From positions 372,001-436,000 of the forward strand of contig NZ_JAIMCB010000002.1 in NCBI RefSeq assembly GCF_025499425.1: a DNA stretch of 64,000 nt. Reading direction: 5' to 3'. Of the stretch, positions 17,249-25,935 are shown one piece after another. Position numbers and translations under genes: made by a program. The stretch comes from Acidiferrimicrobium sp. IK. Lineage in GTDB: Bacteria; Actinomycetota; Acidimicrobiia; Acidimicrobiales; Palsa-688. Below the pieces are notes generated by a model. The model was not told the origin of the DNA. It saw only the letters and a list, made by a program, of their open reading frames with translations, and made no database searches. Every line of letters begins with the position of its first letter. The stretch's first letter is position 1.

Positions 17249-18025
17249 TCAGCGTCCGGGGAACTCCGGCGGTCGCTTCTCGAAGTAGGCCTTCATCGCC
17301 TCGCGCACGTCGCCGGTCGAGAAGTTGTACGCCTGGGCTGCCGCCTCTGCGTCGAGGGCCTGGTCCACCGAGCTGGTCAGGCTGTCGTTGAGCAGCTGCT
17401 TGGACAGCGACAAGGCCAGCGGCGGCCCGGCAGCGAGGCGCCCGGCCCAGTCGGCGACCGCCTCGTCGAGCTCGTCGTGGGGCACCACCTTGTTGACCAG
17501 GCCCATCGCCGCAGCGTCGTCGGCGCTGAACATGTCGGCCAGGAGGACCATCTCCTTGGCCTTGTGCATCCCGACCAGCCGGGGCAGCAGCCACGACCCG
17601 CCGAAGTCGATGCTCAACCCCCGCTTGGCGAAGATCTGCGAGAACCGGGCCCGCTCGGACGCGATAACCAGGTCGCAGGCCAACGCCAGGTTGGCGCCGG
17701 CGCCGGCCGCGACGCCGTTAACCCGGGCGATGGTCGGTTTGGGCAGGCGGATCAGGGCCAGCGCAGCCTCACCGACGCGGCGCATCACTGTCAGCGGCGG
17801 GGCGGCCCGCTCGCCGCCTGCGATCGATGCCATATCCGCGCCGGAGCAGAACGCATCCCCCGCCCCGGTGACCACCAGGACCCGGTCGTCGTCGCTGGCC
17901 GCGACCTCGCGGAGGATGGAGAGAAGATCGGGCCACATCTCGGCGGTGACGGCGTTGTAGCGCTCCGGCCGGTTGAGGGTCAAGGTGACCACGCCACCCG
18001 CCCGCTCGACGAGGAAGGGTTCCAT
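17249..18025 (-). CDS. Enoyl-CoA hydratase/isomerase family protein
   Basis: Crotonase-fold protein of 258 residues. The oxyanion-hole segments are GDAFCSGADMASI and NGVAAGAGANLALACDLVIAS. At the second catalytic position the protein has KRGLSIDFGGSWLLPRLVG, where Asp stands near the usual Glu position, as in paaG/isomerase-like members rather than in canonical hydratases. The ATG at 18025 starts MEPFLVERAGGVVTLTLNRP. A longer upstream frame runs into the next genes and is not real. Exact substrate unknown. It lies in a non-conserved insertion between comM and yraN. Confidence 0.9.
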   Translation of the reverse strand: MEPFLVERAGGVVTLTLNRPERYNAVTAEMWPDLLSILREVAASDDDRVLVVTGAGDAFCSGADMASIAGGERAAPPLTVMRRVGEAALALIRLPKPTIARVNGVAAGAGANLALACDLVIASERARFSQIFAKRGLSIDFGGSWLLPRLVGMHKAKEMVLLADMFSADDAAAMGLVNKVVPHDELDEAVADWAGRLAAGPPLALSLSKQLLNDSLTSSVDQALDAEAAAQAYNFSTGDVREAMKAYFEKRPPEFPGR

Positions 18026-18049
18026 GCCGGCGAACGGTAGCGTCCGGCC

Positions 18050-18268
18050 GTGCCCGAACACGGCGAAGGCGCAGCGGAGACCCCGGTCACCGTCCGGTTC
18101 GTCCACCCGTTCCAGGCCACCAAACGCTACGTGTGCCCGGGCTGCCAGCAGGAGATCCCTCCCCGCACCGGGCATGTGGTGGTCGTTCCTGCTGGGGACG
18201 TGGCGGCCCGGCGCCACTGGCACCGCTCGTGCTGGGAGCAACGCCACCGCCGCCGCCCGGGACGCTGA
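18050..18268 (+). CDS. Small zinc-ribbon protein
   Basis: A 72-residue protein starting with GTG at 18050 and reading away from the enoyl-CoA hydratase start with only 24 bases between them. It has a CPGC pair, then HWHRSCW, a metal-binding pattern. Similar small proteins with a CPGCxQEI..GHVV..HWH..CW layout occur widely in actinobacteria, often mislabelled as ATP/GTP-binding. The function is unknown. The unusual conservation of the His/Cys pattern convinces me that it is a real gene. Confidence 0.75.
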   Translation: MPEHGEGAAETPVTVRFVHPFQATKRYVCPGCQQEIPPRTGHVVVVPAGDVAARRHWHRSCWEQRHRRRPGR

Positions 18269-18284
18269 CCGGGCGGCCGCCGGG

Positions 18285-19490
18285 TTAGGACAGCGCCGCG
18301 TCCAGGTCGTCCCACAAGTCGTCGACGTCCTCCACCCCGACCGACAGCCGCAGCAGTCCGGGCGGAAGGTCCCCCTCGCCCGACCACCGACCGCGCCGCT
18401 CGATGAGGGTCTCGACGCCGCCCAGGCTGGTCCCGGCGGTGGCCAGCTGGCATTTGAGGGCCACCGCCTCGGCCGCGTCGGCGCCTCCGACCACCTCGAA
18501 CGCGAGCATGGCGCCGAACCCCGACATCTGCCGGGCGGCGAGGGCGTGACCGGGATGGTCCGCCAGACCCGGGTAGCGCACACCGGTCACCCGGGGGTGA
18601 CCCCGGAGCCTCCCGGCGAGCTCCGCGGCGTTGGCCTGGCACCGCTGCATACGCACGTCGAGGGTCCGGATGCCCCTCAGGACCAGCCACGCCTCCCACG
18701 GCCCGGGGATGCCTCCATGAAGCGACCGGCGCGTCGTGAGCGACGCGAGGACGTCGTCTCGGCGGGTCGCGGCCACGCCGAGCACCACATCGGAGTGGCC
18801 GGCCAGCCACTTGGTCGCGCTGTGCACCACGACGTCGGCGCCTAGATCGAGCGGTCGTTGCAGCAGCGGCGTGGCGAAGGTGTTGTCGACCGCGACGTCC
18901 AACCCCATCTCGTGAGCGCCGGCGGTGAGCGCCTCGAGGTCGGCGATAGCCAGCAGCGGGTTGGTCGGCGACTCGAGCCACAGCAAGCCGCCAGCGCCGA
19001 AGCTGCCCGGCGCGCCCGACGGCCGGCCGGGCGCGGCGGCGACCTCGCTGCATGCGTCGAGGGTGGCCTCGGTGTCGGCGATGTCGACGGTGCGGAACCT
19101 CAGCCGCCCTCGGCCGGCGACGTCGGAGAGGTACCGGCGGGTGCCGTTGTAGGCGTCGGCGGCGATCACCACCCGCCCGGGGACCGGGAGGCACTCGAAC
19201 ACCGCGGAGATGGCCGCCAAGCCCGATGCGTACGACAGGGCCTGGCCGCCTTCGAGGCCGCCGACGGCGTCTTCGAGGGCTTCCCAGGTCGGGTTGCCGT
19301 CCCGGCCGTACATCAAGTCGCCACCCTGGTGGAACGTCGACGACAAGACGATGTCGGGGTTGAGAGGGCCGCCCGGCGACCGGGGAGGACGCCCGAGGTG
19401 CACCGCCAGCGACGCCGGGGCCAGCGCCGAACCCGGCGGCCGAGGAGGTGGAGAAAGGGGACGGCGCGGTCCCTCGTCGTCGATGCTCAA
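18285..19490 (-). CDS. Cystathionine gamma-synthase/lyase family PLP enzyme
   Basis: Trans-sulfuration enzyme fold of 401 residues. [12 protein letters not shown] binds the PLP phosphate. The PLP lysine is in [18 protein letters not shown]. The C-terminal segment [19 protein letters not shown] matches the family SLGG motif. It may be a cystathionine synthase, a lyase or a methionine gamma-lyase; sequence does not settle this. The N-terminus carries a 30-residue Pro-rich extension. It starts with TTG at 19490, overlapping the yraN stop (TTGA). It belongs to an insertion relative to the usual yraN-comM order. Confidence 0.92.
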   Translation of the reverse strand: MSIDDEGPRRPLSPPPRPPGSALAPASLAVHLGRPPRSPGGPLNPDIVLSSTFHQGGDLMYGRDGNPTWEALEDAVGGLEGGQALSYASGLAAISAVFECLPVPGRVVIAADAYNGTRRYLSDVAGRGRLRFRTVDIADTEATLDACSEVAAAPGRPSGAPGSFGAGGLLWLESPTNPLLAIADLEALTAGAHEMGLDVAVDNTFATPLLQRPLDLGADVVVHSATKWLAGHSDVVLGVAATRRDDVLASLTTRRSLHGGIPGPWEAWLVLRGIRTLDVRMQRCQANAAELAGRLRGHPRVTGVRYPGLADHPGHALAARQMSGFGAMLAFEVVGGADAAEAVALKCQLATAGTSLGGVETLIERRGRWSGEGDLPPGLLRLSVGVEDVDDLWDDLDAALS

Positions 19491-19939
19491 AATGCCCCCT
19501 CGATCAGCTCTACCTGCTCACCCATGACCGCGGCCACGTCGAAGCGGATCTCCCGGGGCCGCGGCCCGTCCCACTCGGCGAGCCATCGGGCCGCCAGCCG
19601 GCGGATCCGGGCCCGTTTCTGGTGGTTGACGGCTTCTGCCGGCACCCCGAACGCGGTAGAGGTGCGGGTCTTCACCTCGCAAAAGACCAGCGAACGGCCC
19701 TGCCGGGCGATCACGTCCAGCTCCCCGTCTCGGCAGCGCCAGTTGCGGGCCACGATCTCGTAGCCGTGGTCTCGGTACCACCCGGCGGCCAGCTCCTCGC
19801 CGGCCGCTCCGAGGGCGCGGCGCTGCCCGGCGTCGACGATGACTACAGCTCCTTCTCGGGGAGCTCCTCGACGTTGACGTCTTTGAAGGTCACTACCCGC
19901 ACCGACGACACGAACCGGGCGGGCCGGTACATGTCCCAC
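19487..19939 (-). CDS. yraN: YraN family (UPF0102) putative endonuclease
   Basis: The family core ALGAAGEELAAGWYRDHGYEIVARN, followed by RDGELDVIARQG and VFCEVKTR, has the restriction-endonuclease-like D-ExK pattern. The only ATG, GTG or TTG in frame upstream is at 19939, which would add about 30 non-family residues and overlap the DUF2469 gene by 97 bases. A rare ATC start at 19840, about 10 bases after a GGAG, would give the usual length of 117. I give the canonical-start coordinates but suspect the shorter form. Its stop overlaps the next gene by four bases. Confidence 0.9.
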   Translation of the reverse strand: MGHVPARPVRVVGAGSDLQRRQRRGAPREGAVVIVDAGQRRALGAAGEELAAGWYRDHGYEIVARNWRCRDGELDVIARQGRSLVFCEVKTRTSTAFGVPAEAVNHQKRARIRRLAARWLAEWDGPRPREIRFDVAAVMGEQVELIEGAF

Positions 19940-20136
19940 ACCCAGGCATCGCCCAGCTCGATCTCGAAGAACGTGCGGCTGCCCTCCCCCTTGGCCTCCA
20001 TCTTCACGTCGTTGGCCAGGTAGAAGCGGCGCTCGGTCTCCACGACGTACCGGAACATCGGCAGGACAGCCCGGTACTCCTGATACAGCTGGAGCTCGAT
20101 CTCGGTCTCGTAGCGCTCGAGGTCCTCAGCGCTCAT
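19843..20136 (-). CDS. DUF2469 family protein
   Basis: A 97-residue acidic protein (SAEDLERYETEIELQLYQEY, then VVETERRFYLANDVKME). This family is small, of unknown function, almost confined to actinobacteria, and normally sits between rnhB and yraN. Here it sits between lepB and yraN. It is good evidence for an actinobacterial source. Confidence 0.95.
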   Translation of the reverse strand: MSAEDLERYETEIELQLYQEYRAVLPMFRYVVETERRFYLANDVKMEAKGEGSRTFFEIELGDAWVWDMYRPARFVSSVRVVTFKDVNVEELPEKEL

Positions 20137-20239
20137 CGCCGCTGGTCCCTTGTCATCGCTGCCGACCGCAGACCCGGGGTGCTCATGGCCCCATGGTAGG
20201 ACCTGGCGATGGGCTCGGCGGAGGATCGCCCGGCGCCGC

Positions 20240-20869
20240 TCACAGCGCCGGTGAGGGGAGAGTCAGAAACGACAACCGGGTCGGCGGCCACACCCGCCAC
20301 ACCGCCCGCCCGACGACCGAACTGCGCTTGATCGCACCGAACACCCGGCTGTCCTCGCTGTCGCCGCGGTTGTCGCCCATGACCCAGAGGGTCCCGGCGG
20401 GGATCCGGTACGGGCCGAAGTTGGATGTGAGCGTGCCGGGTGCCAGGTACGGCTCGCGCAGCAGCAGCCCGTTGATGTACACCCGGCCGTTGCGACCTTC
20501 GACGGTCTCGCCGGGCAGCGCGATCACCCGCTTGATCAGCACCGAGGAGTCGTCGACCAGCCCGATGGCCTTGCCGAGCGAGCTGAGAAAGTGGCCCACC
20601 GGATTCCCCGACGACGACCCGGGAGGGAGGACACCGGGCGGCGCCTTGAACACGACCACGTCGCCGCGCCGAGGGGCGTGGAGGTGGTAGGAGAGCCGGG
20701 ACACCACCACCCGGTCGTTGATCTGCAGGCCTGGTTCCATCGACGCGGACGGGATGTAGTAGGCCTCGGCGACGAAGCTGCGGACCAGTACTGCCACCAC
20801 GACGACGATGACCGCCAGCACCAACGCCTCCGCGGTCCGCCGGCGGCGGGTGATGGCGGTGCTGGTCAC
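20240..20869 (-). CDS. lepB: Signal peptidase I
   Basis: Membrane serine protease that removes signal peptides from exported proteins. A transmembrane segment occupies about residues 14-32. The catalytic serine is Ser43 (PSASMEPG) and the catalytic lysine is Lys113 (LIKRVIALPGE). The box GDNRGDSEDSRVFG closes the active site. The 209 residues are typical. It lies 63 bases after rplS, as in other actinobacteria. Confidence 0.97.
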   Translation of the reverse strand: MTSTAITRRRRTAEALVLAVIVVVVAVLVRSFVAEAYYIPSASMEPGLQINDRVVVSRLSYHLHAPRRGDVVVFKAPPGVLPPGSSSGNPVGHFLSSLGKAIGLVDDSSVLIKRVIALPGETVEGRNGRVYINGLLLREPYLAPGTLTSNFGPYRIPAGTLWVMGDNRGDSEDSRVFGAIKRSSVVGRAVWRVWPPTRLSFLTLPSPAL

Positions 20870-20932
20870 CCCGGGATGATCAGGCCGTCAACGCGCTGCG
20901 AACGCCTGCACGTGTCCGACCGACGCGAGCCG

Positions 20933-21283
20933 TCAGCGGACGACGCGCTTCTCCTTGATCTTGGCGGCCTTGCCGGTGCGGTCACGCAAGTAGTACAGCT
21001 TGGCCCGGCGGACGTCGCCGACGGTGAGCGGCTCGATCTTGGCGATGACCGGTGAGTGGAGCGGGAACGTCCGCTCGACGCCGACACCGAAGCTCAGCTT
21101 GCGGACGGTGAAGGTCTCCCGCAGGCCGCTGCCCTGCCGGCGGATGACCGCCCCCTGGAAGATCTGGACCCGCTCGCGGGTGCCCTCGACCACCCGGACG
21201 TGAACCTTCAAGGTGTCGCCGGGGGCGAAGTCGGGGACATCGTCGCGAAGGCTGTCGCGGTCAACGAGATCGGTGGGGTTCAT
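20933..21283 (-). CDS. rplS: 50S ribosomal protein L19
   Basis: L19 lies at the subunit interface. The protein has [23 protein letters not shown] and ends in [10 protein letters not shown] chose the ATG at 21283 because GGAG stands nine bases upstream; an ATG at 21313 would add ten residues not typical of the family. It is the last gene of the rpsP-khpA-rimM-trmD-rplS run. Confidence 0.97.
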   Translation of the reverse strand: MNPTDLVDRDSLRDDVPDFAPGDTLKVHVRVVEGTRERVQIFQGAVIRRQGSGLRETFTVRKLSFGVGVERTFPLHSPVIAKIEPLTVGDVRRAKLYYLRDRTGKAAKIKEKRVVR

Positions 21284-21358
21284 GACTGAGGGCTCCGTAG
21301 CTGCGGGGGACATCTCAGGATAGAGGATCGGGGAGGGGGACGGCGATCGGGGCGCCGT

Positions 21359-22084
21359 TCAGGCCTCCAGCCCGAATTCCGCGAGCAGCGCGACCTCCTC
21401 GGGGGTGGCGCCGCCCCGGGCCGCCCACAGGTCCGGGCGGCGGTCGCGGGTGCGGGCCAGGGACTGCGCCCTCCGCCATCGGGCCACTCGGCCGTGGTCG
21501 CCTGACCGCAGAACCTCGGGCACGTCCCAGCCCCGGAAACTGGCCGGGCGGGTGTAGTGCGGGTACTCGAGGAGCCCGTCGGAGAAGCTCTCCTCCTCCG
21601 CGGAGCTCTGGTTGCCCATCACTCCCGGCACCAGCCGGGTGACCGCCTCGACCACGACCAGCGCCGCGACCTCCCCGCCGGAGAGCACGAAGTCGCCGAG
21701 CGACAGCTCGCCGTCGACCAGGTGATCGGCGATGCGCTGGTCGACACCTTCGTAGCGACCGCAAAGCAGCGAGAACCCGGGCCCGGCGGCCAGCTCCCGG
21801 GCCCAGGACTGATCGAATCGTCGGCCGCCGGCGCCGAGCAGCAGCAGGGGTCTTGGGACCGGGGCCGCCTCGACCGCGGCGAACACCGGTTGGGGGGCGA
21901 GGACCATCCCGGCGCCGCCGCCGAAGGGGCTGTCGTCGACGGAGCGGTGGGGGTCGGTCGCGGCCGAGCGCAGGTCGGTGACGCCGAGGTCGAGCAGCCC
22001 GGCCCTGCGGGCCTTGCCCATCAGGCTGGCGTCGAGCCAGGGGGCCACCAGGTCGGGGAAGATGGTGAGGATCCGGATGCGCAT
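21359..22084 (-). CDS. trmD: tRNA (guanine-N1)-methyltransferase
   Basis: TrmD methylates G37 next to the anticodon and prevents frameshifting. The SPOUT fold is evident: RILTIFPD at the start, DDSPFGGGAGMVL, LLCGRYEGVDQR, and the trefoil-knot segment LGDFVLSGGEVAALVVVEAV. The 241 residues are normal. It follows rimM by 13 bases. Confidence 0.98.
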   Translation of the reverse strand: MRIRILTIFPDLVAPWLDASLMGKARRAGLLDLGVTDLRSAATDPHRSVDDSPFGGGAGMVLAPQPVFAAVEAAPVPRPLLLLGAGGRRFDQSWARELAAGPGFSLLCGRYEGVDQRIADHLVDGELSLGDFVLSGGEVAALVVVEAVTRLVPGVMGNQSSAEEESFSDGLLEYPHYTRPASFRGWDVPEVLRSGDHGRVARWRRAQSLARTRDRRPDLWAARGGATPEEVALLAEFGLEA

Positions 22085-22097
22085 GGCAGCGGGCGGC

Positions 22098-22574
22098 TCA
22101 GAGATCGTCGAACAGCCCGGCGGGGGTGTCGACGCGGAGCAGTCCCGGCTCGCGTCCCACGACGAAGCGCAGCGGGACCAGCGCGCCGGAGTCGAGGACC
22201 AGCAGGTCGCTGGCCGGGTTGGACTGCACGTCGGTGACCGCGCCTCGCTCCACCCCGCCGGCGTCGAGCACCCGGCAGCCGATCAGCTCGTGGACCCAGA
22301 AGGCGTCGGGATCGTCCATCGGGGCGGCTCTGAGCACGGTGCCCCGGAGCGCTTCCGCCGCGCTGCGCCCGGTGATCCCGGCGAAGGTGACCACGAAGCG
22401 ACCGGCGCCGGCGCCGCCGGGAGCCGGTGCCGACGCGGTGACCTCCAGCGGGCCCCGGTCAGTTTCCAGGACTGAGCCGGGAGCGACGCGCTCGTCGCGG
22501 TTGGTGGTGAGGGCCACCACCACCTGGCCTCGCAGGCCGTGCGCCCTGACGATGGTGCCGACCTCGAGCAGCAT
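22098..22574 (-). CDS. rimM: Ribosome maturation factor RimM
   Basis: RimM assists assembly of the 30S head near S19. The N-terminal RimM barrel reads VGTIVRAHGLRGQVVV. The PRC-barrel part follows, with HELIGCRVLDAGG. It is 158 residues long and starts at ATG 22574, in the usual place between khpA and trmD. Confidence 0.96.
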   Translation of the reverse strand: MLLEVGTIVRAHGLRGQVVVALTTNRDERVAPGSVLETDRGPLEVTASAPAPGGAGAGRFVVTFAGITGRSAAEALRGTVLRAAPMDDPDAFWVHELIGCRVLDAGGVERGAVTDVQSNPASDLLVLDSGALVPLRFVVGREPGLLRVDTPAGLFDDL

Positions 22575-22600
22575 GCCCGGTCGCCCTTCGGGGGGAGCGC

Positions 22601-22873
22601 TCAGTCGACGATGTCGACGCTGACGTCGACGCCCTCGCGGGCGCCCGCGGCGCGCACCACACTGCGGATCGACTGGGCGATCCGGCCCCGCCGGCCGATG
22701 ACCTTGCCCATGTCGTCGGGGGCCACCGACAGCGACAGCTTGACGCCGTTGCGGGTCGGGCTGGACTCGATGCTGACCTGCTCAGGCCCGTCGACCAGGT
22801 GGGTCGCCAGGTAGGTGAGGACCGCCGTGGCCCGGGGGGCCTCGGGGACGTCGGAGTCGACCGTCTCGCTCAT
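22601..22873 (-). CDS. khpA: KH-domain RNA-binding protein KhpA
   Basis: A 90-residue single KH domain. The GxxG loop is in [19 protein letters not shown]. KhpA/KhpB-type proteins bind RNA broadly and influence growth and division. The ATG at 22873 overlaps the rpsP stop (ATGA), which decides the start over an in-frame one at 22921. It lies between rpsP and rimM, as usual. Confidence 0.96.
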   Translation of the reverse strand: MSETVDSDVPEAPRATAVLTYLATHLVDGPEQVSIESSPTRNGVKLSLSVAPDDMGKVIGRRGRIAQSIRSVVRAAGAREGVDVSVDIVD

Positions 22874-23166
22874 TGGTCGGCGGCCGGGGCAGCGGCGAGC
22901 GGCTTGACGCCGGTCTTCCACTGCTCGATGGCGCCGGACTGGGTCAGGAGCCGGGTCACGGTGTCGGTCGGCTGGGCCCCCTCCGACAGCCAGTGGACGG
23001 CGCGGTCGTTGTCGATGAGCACCCGCGACGGCTCGATGCGGGGCTCGTAGGTCCCGAGGATCTCGATGAACCGGCCGTCGCGAGGCGAGCGGCTGTCGGC
23101 GGCGACGACCCGGTAGACGGGCTGCTTCTTCTTTCCGATCCGCATGAGGCGGAGTTTGACGGCCAT
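22870..23166 (-). CDS. rpsP: 30S ribosomal protein S16
   Basis: S16 starts [18 protein letters not shown], a hallmark sequence, and runs to 98 residues with a short Ala-rich tail. It opens the rpsP-khpA-rimM-trmD-rplS run and is translationally coupled to khpA. Confidence 0.98.
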   Translation of the reverse strand: MAVKLRLMRIGKKKQPVYRVVAADSRSPRDGRFIEILGTYEPRIEPSRVLIDNDRAVHWLSEGAQPTDTVTRLLTQSGAIEQWKTGVKPLAAAPAADQ

Positions 23167-23245
23167 AGTGTGTGGATTCTCTTCCTGGTCTCTGGATCCA
23201 GCCGGCGGCAGGAACCCGGGCTGGTCTGCGGTCCGACCGAACAGC

Positions 23246-24616
23246 CTAGCGGCCGCGCTTCTTGGACTTCTTGGCAGCCTTTTTGTTGTTGCGCCGAACG
23301 GCGGATCTGGCCACCCGACCGCCGAGGCCGGACATCCCGGCCATTTGGCGCATGTACACCTGCATCTGCTTGAACCGGTCGAGGAGGGCGTTGACGTCGG
23401 TGGTCGTCGTGCCGCTCCCTTTGGCGATGCGCAGCCGGCGCGACCCGTTGATGATCGAGGGGTCCCGCCGCTCCTGCGGGGTCATCGAGCGGATGATCGC
23501 CTCGATCGGGCCGAGGGCGTTGTCGTCGATCTCCGCGTTGCGCAGCTCCTTGGGAAGACCCGGCATCATGCCGACCAGCCCCGACAGGGAGCCCATCTTC
23601 TTGACCTGCTGCATCTGGTCGAGGAAGTCCTCGAGGCTGAAGCGGCCCTCCTGCATCCGGGCCATGGCCTCTTCGGCGCCGGCCGCGTCGACGTGGGCTT
23701 CGGCCTTCTCGATCAGGGTGAGCACGTCGCCCATCCCGAGGATCCGGTCGGCCATGCGGTCCGGGTGGAACAGCTCGAACTCGTCCTGCTTCTCGCCGGT
23801 CGAGGCGAACACGATCGGCCGGCCGACGACCTCTTTGACCGACAGGGCGGCGCCGCCGCGGGCGTCGCCGTCGATCTTGGTCAAGATGACCCCGTCGAGC
23901 TCGAGGGTGCGGTGGAACGCCTCGGCGGTGGCGACCGCATCCTGGCCGGTCATCGCGTCGATGACGAGGAACGTGTAGTGCGGCTCGACGGTCTCGGAGA
24001 CGCGCCGGACCTCGTCCATCAGCTCGGCGTCGATCGACAGCCGGCCGGCGGTATCGACGATGAGGACGTCGCGCCCGAGACGGATGGCCTCGGCCAGGCC
24101 CTTTTTGGCCACCGTCACCGGGTCCGACTGCTCGGAGAACACCGGGACGCCGGCCTGGGCGCCCAGGACCTTCAGCTGCTCGACGGCCGCCGGGCGCTGC
24201 AGGTCGGCGCCGACGAGGAGGGGGTTGCGCCCCTCCCGCTTCTTGAACCAGGCCGCCAGCTTGCCGGCGGTGGTGGTCTTGCCCGCTCCCTGGAGGCCGG
24301 CGAGGAGGATCACCGTCGGCGGCCGGGACGCGTAGGTGACCTTCAGGGTCTCCCCGCCGAGGATCTGGCGCAGCTCGTCGTGGACGACCTTGACGACCTG
24401 CTGCCCCGGGGTGAGGCTGGTCGACAGGTCGATGCCGACCAGGGCGTCTCGGACCCGGGCGACGAAGTCCCGGACCACCTTCAAGTTGACGTCGGCCTGC
24501 AGGAGGGCGAGGCGGATCTCCCGCAGCGCCTCGTCGACGTCAGCCTCGGTCAGCCGGCCCCGCCCGCGGAGGCGGGTGAAGACGGTGTCGAACCGGTCGG
24601 TCAGGGACTCGAACAT
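23246..24616 (-). CDS. ffh: Signal recognition particle protein Ffh (SRP54)
   Basis: GTPase that binds signal sequences and 4.5S RNA and delivers ribosomes to FtsY. The N domain is at residues 1-90. The G domain has the P-loop [15 protein letters not shown], then DTAGRLSID and [10 protein letters not shown]. The Met-rich M domain follows ([10 protein letters not shown], then [17 protein letters not shown]). The protein ends in a basic Lys/Arg cluster. It is 456 residues long. Its partner ftsY lies immediately upstream. The SRP RNA gene is not in the window. Confidence 0.98.
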   Translation of the reverse strand: MFESLTDRFDTVFTRLRGRGRLTEADVDEALREIRLALLQADVNLKVVRDFVARVRDALVGIDLSTSLTPGQQVVKVVHDELRQILGGETLKVTYASRPPTVILLAGLQGAGKTTTAGKLAAWFKKREGRNPLLVGADLQRPAAVEQLKVLGAQAGVPVFSEQSDPVTVAKKGLAEAIRLGRDVLIVDTAGRLSIDAELMDEVRRVSETVEPHYTFLVIDAMTGQDAVATAEAFHRTLELDGVILTKIDGDARGGAALSVKEVVGRPIVFASTGEKQDEFELFHPDRMADRILGMGDVLTLIEKAEAHVDAAGAEEAMARMQEGRFSLEDFLDQMQQVKKMGSLSGLVGMMPGLPKELRNAEIDDNALGPIEAIIRSMTPQERRDPSIINGSRRLRIAKGSGTTTTDVNALLDRFKQMQVYMRQMAGMSGLGGRVARSAVRRNNKKAAKKSKKRGR

Positions 24617-24689
24617 GCGGTCTACCAGCGTAGACGACGCCCGGCCGCCCGCGGCCCCGCCACCCTCGGGGCCGGCTCGGGCGGGACGG

Positions 24690-25904
24690 TCAGTCGGCGT
24701 CGATTAGGGCGTCGACGAACTCGACCGCGTCGAAGTCGACCAGGTCCTCCGCTCCCTCGCCCAGGCCGACCAGCTTGATCGGGATGCCCAGCTCGGACGC
24801 GATGGCCAGGGCGATCCCGCCCTTGGCGGTGCCGTCGAGCTTGGTCAGGACCACGCCGGTGACCTCCACTGCGTCGGCGAACTGCTTGGCTTGGACCAGC
24901 CCGTTCTGCCCGGTGGTGGCGTCGATGACCAAGAGCACCTCGCTGACGTGGCCCGGCTCGCGACCGGCGACCCGACGGACCTTTTTCAGCTCCTCCATCA
25001 AGTTGACCTTGGTGTGCAGCCGCCCGGCGGTGTCGGCCAGGACCAGATCGGCCTTCTTGGCCGCCGCGTGCTGGACCGCGTCGAAGATCACCGCGCCCGG
25101 ATCGCCGCCCTCGTTGCCTCGGACGACCTCCGCGTCGACCCGCTCCGCCCACATGGCCAGCTGGTCGGCGGCGGCGGCCCGGAAGGTGTCGCCGGCGGCC
25201 ATGACCACGCTGTGGCCGTCGCGCCGGGCCCGCTGGCCCAGCTTGCCGATGGTGGTGGTCTTGCCGACGCCGTTGACACCCACGAACAGCCACACGTTGG
25301 TCACGCCGGACTGGAGGTGCAGTTCCCGGTCGCCCTCCAGGAGGCTGACCATGTCGCCCTTGAGCGCGTCGACCAGGGCGTCGGGGGTGGTGAGGCCCTC
25401 CTTGCGGACCCGCGACCGCAGGTCGTCGAGCATCTTGGCGGTGGCGTCGACGCCGACGTCGGCCAGGATCAGGGCCTCCTCGAGCTCGTCCCACGTGGTG
25501 GCGTCGATCTTCTCCCGGCCCCGGACCGAGGTCAGGTAGCCGGAGAACAGGTTGCGGGCCTTGCCCAGCCGATCCCGGAACCGGGGCCTTTCCAGGACCT
25601 CCGGCTCACCTTCGAGGACCTCGAGCTCGGCCGCCTCAGGTTCGGCGACCTCGGGCTCGGCGACCGCGGGCTCGGTGACCGCGGGCTCGGCGACCGCGGG
25701 CTCGGCGATCTCGGGCTGGGGCGGCGCGCGAGGACCGGCTTCGGTGGGTCTCGGCGGCTGGGTCGGCCGGGTGACCGGCGGGGCCGGCGGCCGCCCCGGA
25801 GGGGCTTCGAGTCGGCGGCCGCGGCGCCGCCCGGTGACCAGGAACGTCGCCGTGCTCAAGAGCACGACCGCGACGACGATCAGGACGATGATGAGCGTGA
25901 GCAT
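24690..25904 (-). CDS. ftsY: SRP receptor FtsY
   Basis: Receptor GTPase for SRP. The N-terminus has a membrane segment (LTLIIVLIVVAVVLLSTATFL), then a Pro/Glu/Ala-rich acidic region with repeats, and then the NG domain. The P-loop GVNGVGKTTTIGKL and the segments DTAGRLHTKVNLMEEL and TKLDGTAKGG are present. It is 404 residues. In most actinobacteria smc is the adjacent upstream gene; here three extra genes separate them. Confidence 0.98.
   Translation of the reverse strand: MLTLIIVLIVVAVVLLSTATFLVTGRRRGRRLEAPPGRPPAPPVTRPTQPPRPTEAGPRAPPQPEIAEPAVAEPAVTEPAVAEPEVAEPEAAELEVLEGEPEVLERPRFRDRLGKARNLFSGYLTSVRGREKIDATTWDELEEALILADVGVDATAKMLDDLRSRVRKEGLTTPDALVDALKGDMVSLLEGDRELHLQSGVTNVWLFVGVNGVGKTTTIGKLGQRARRDGHSVVMAAGDTFRAAAADQLAMWAERVDAEVVRGNEGGDPGAVIFDAVQHAAAKKADLVLADTAGRLHTKVNLMEELKKVRRVAGREPGHVSEVLLVIDATTGQNGLVQAKQFADAVEVTGVVLTKLDGTAKGGIALAIASELGIPIKLVGLGEGAEDLVDFDAVEFVDALIDAD
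25642..25716. repeat. 15-bp in-frame tandem repeats in ftsY
   Basis: Five 15-bp copies of the type TCGGCGACCGCGGGC encode EPAVA/EPEVA units in the acidic A region of FtsY. The copies differ at a few bases. Confidence 0.85.
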
Positions 25905-25935
25905 GACGGGCCGAGCCTAGGCAAGCCCCCGCGCT

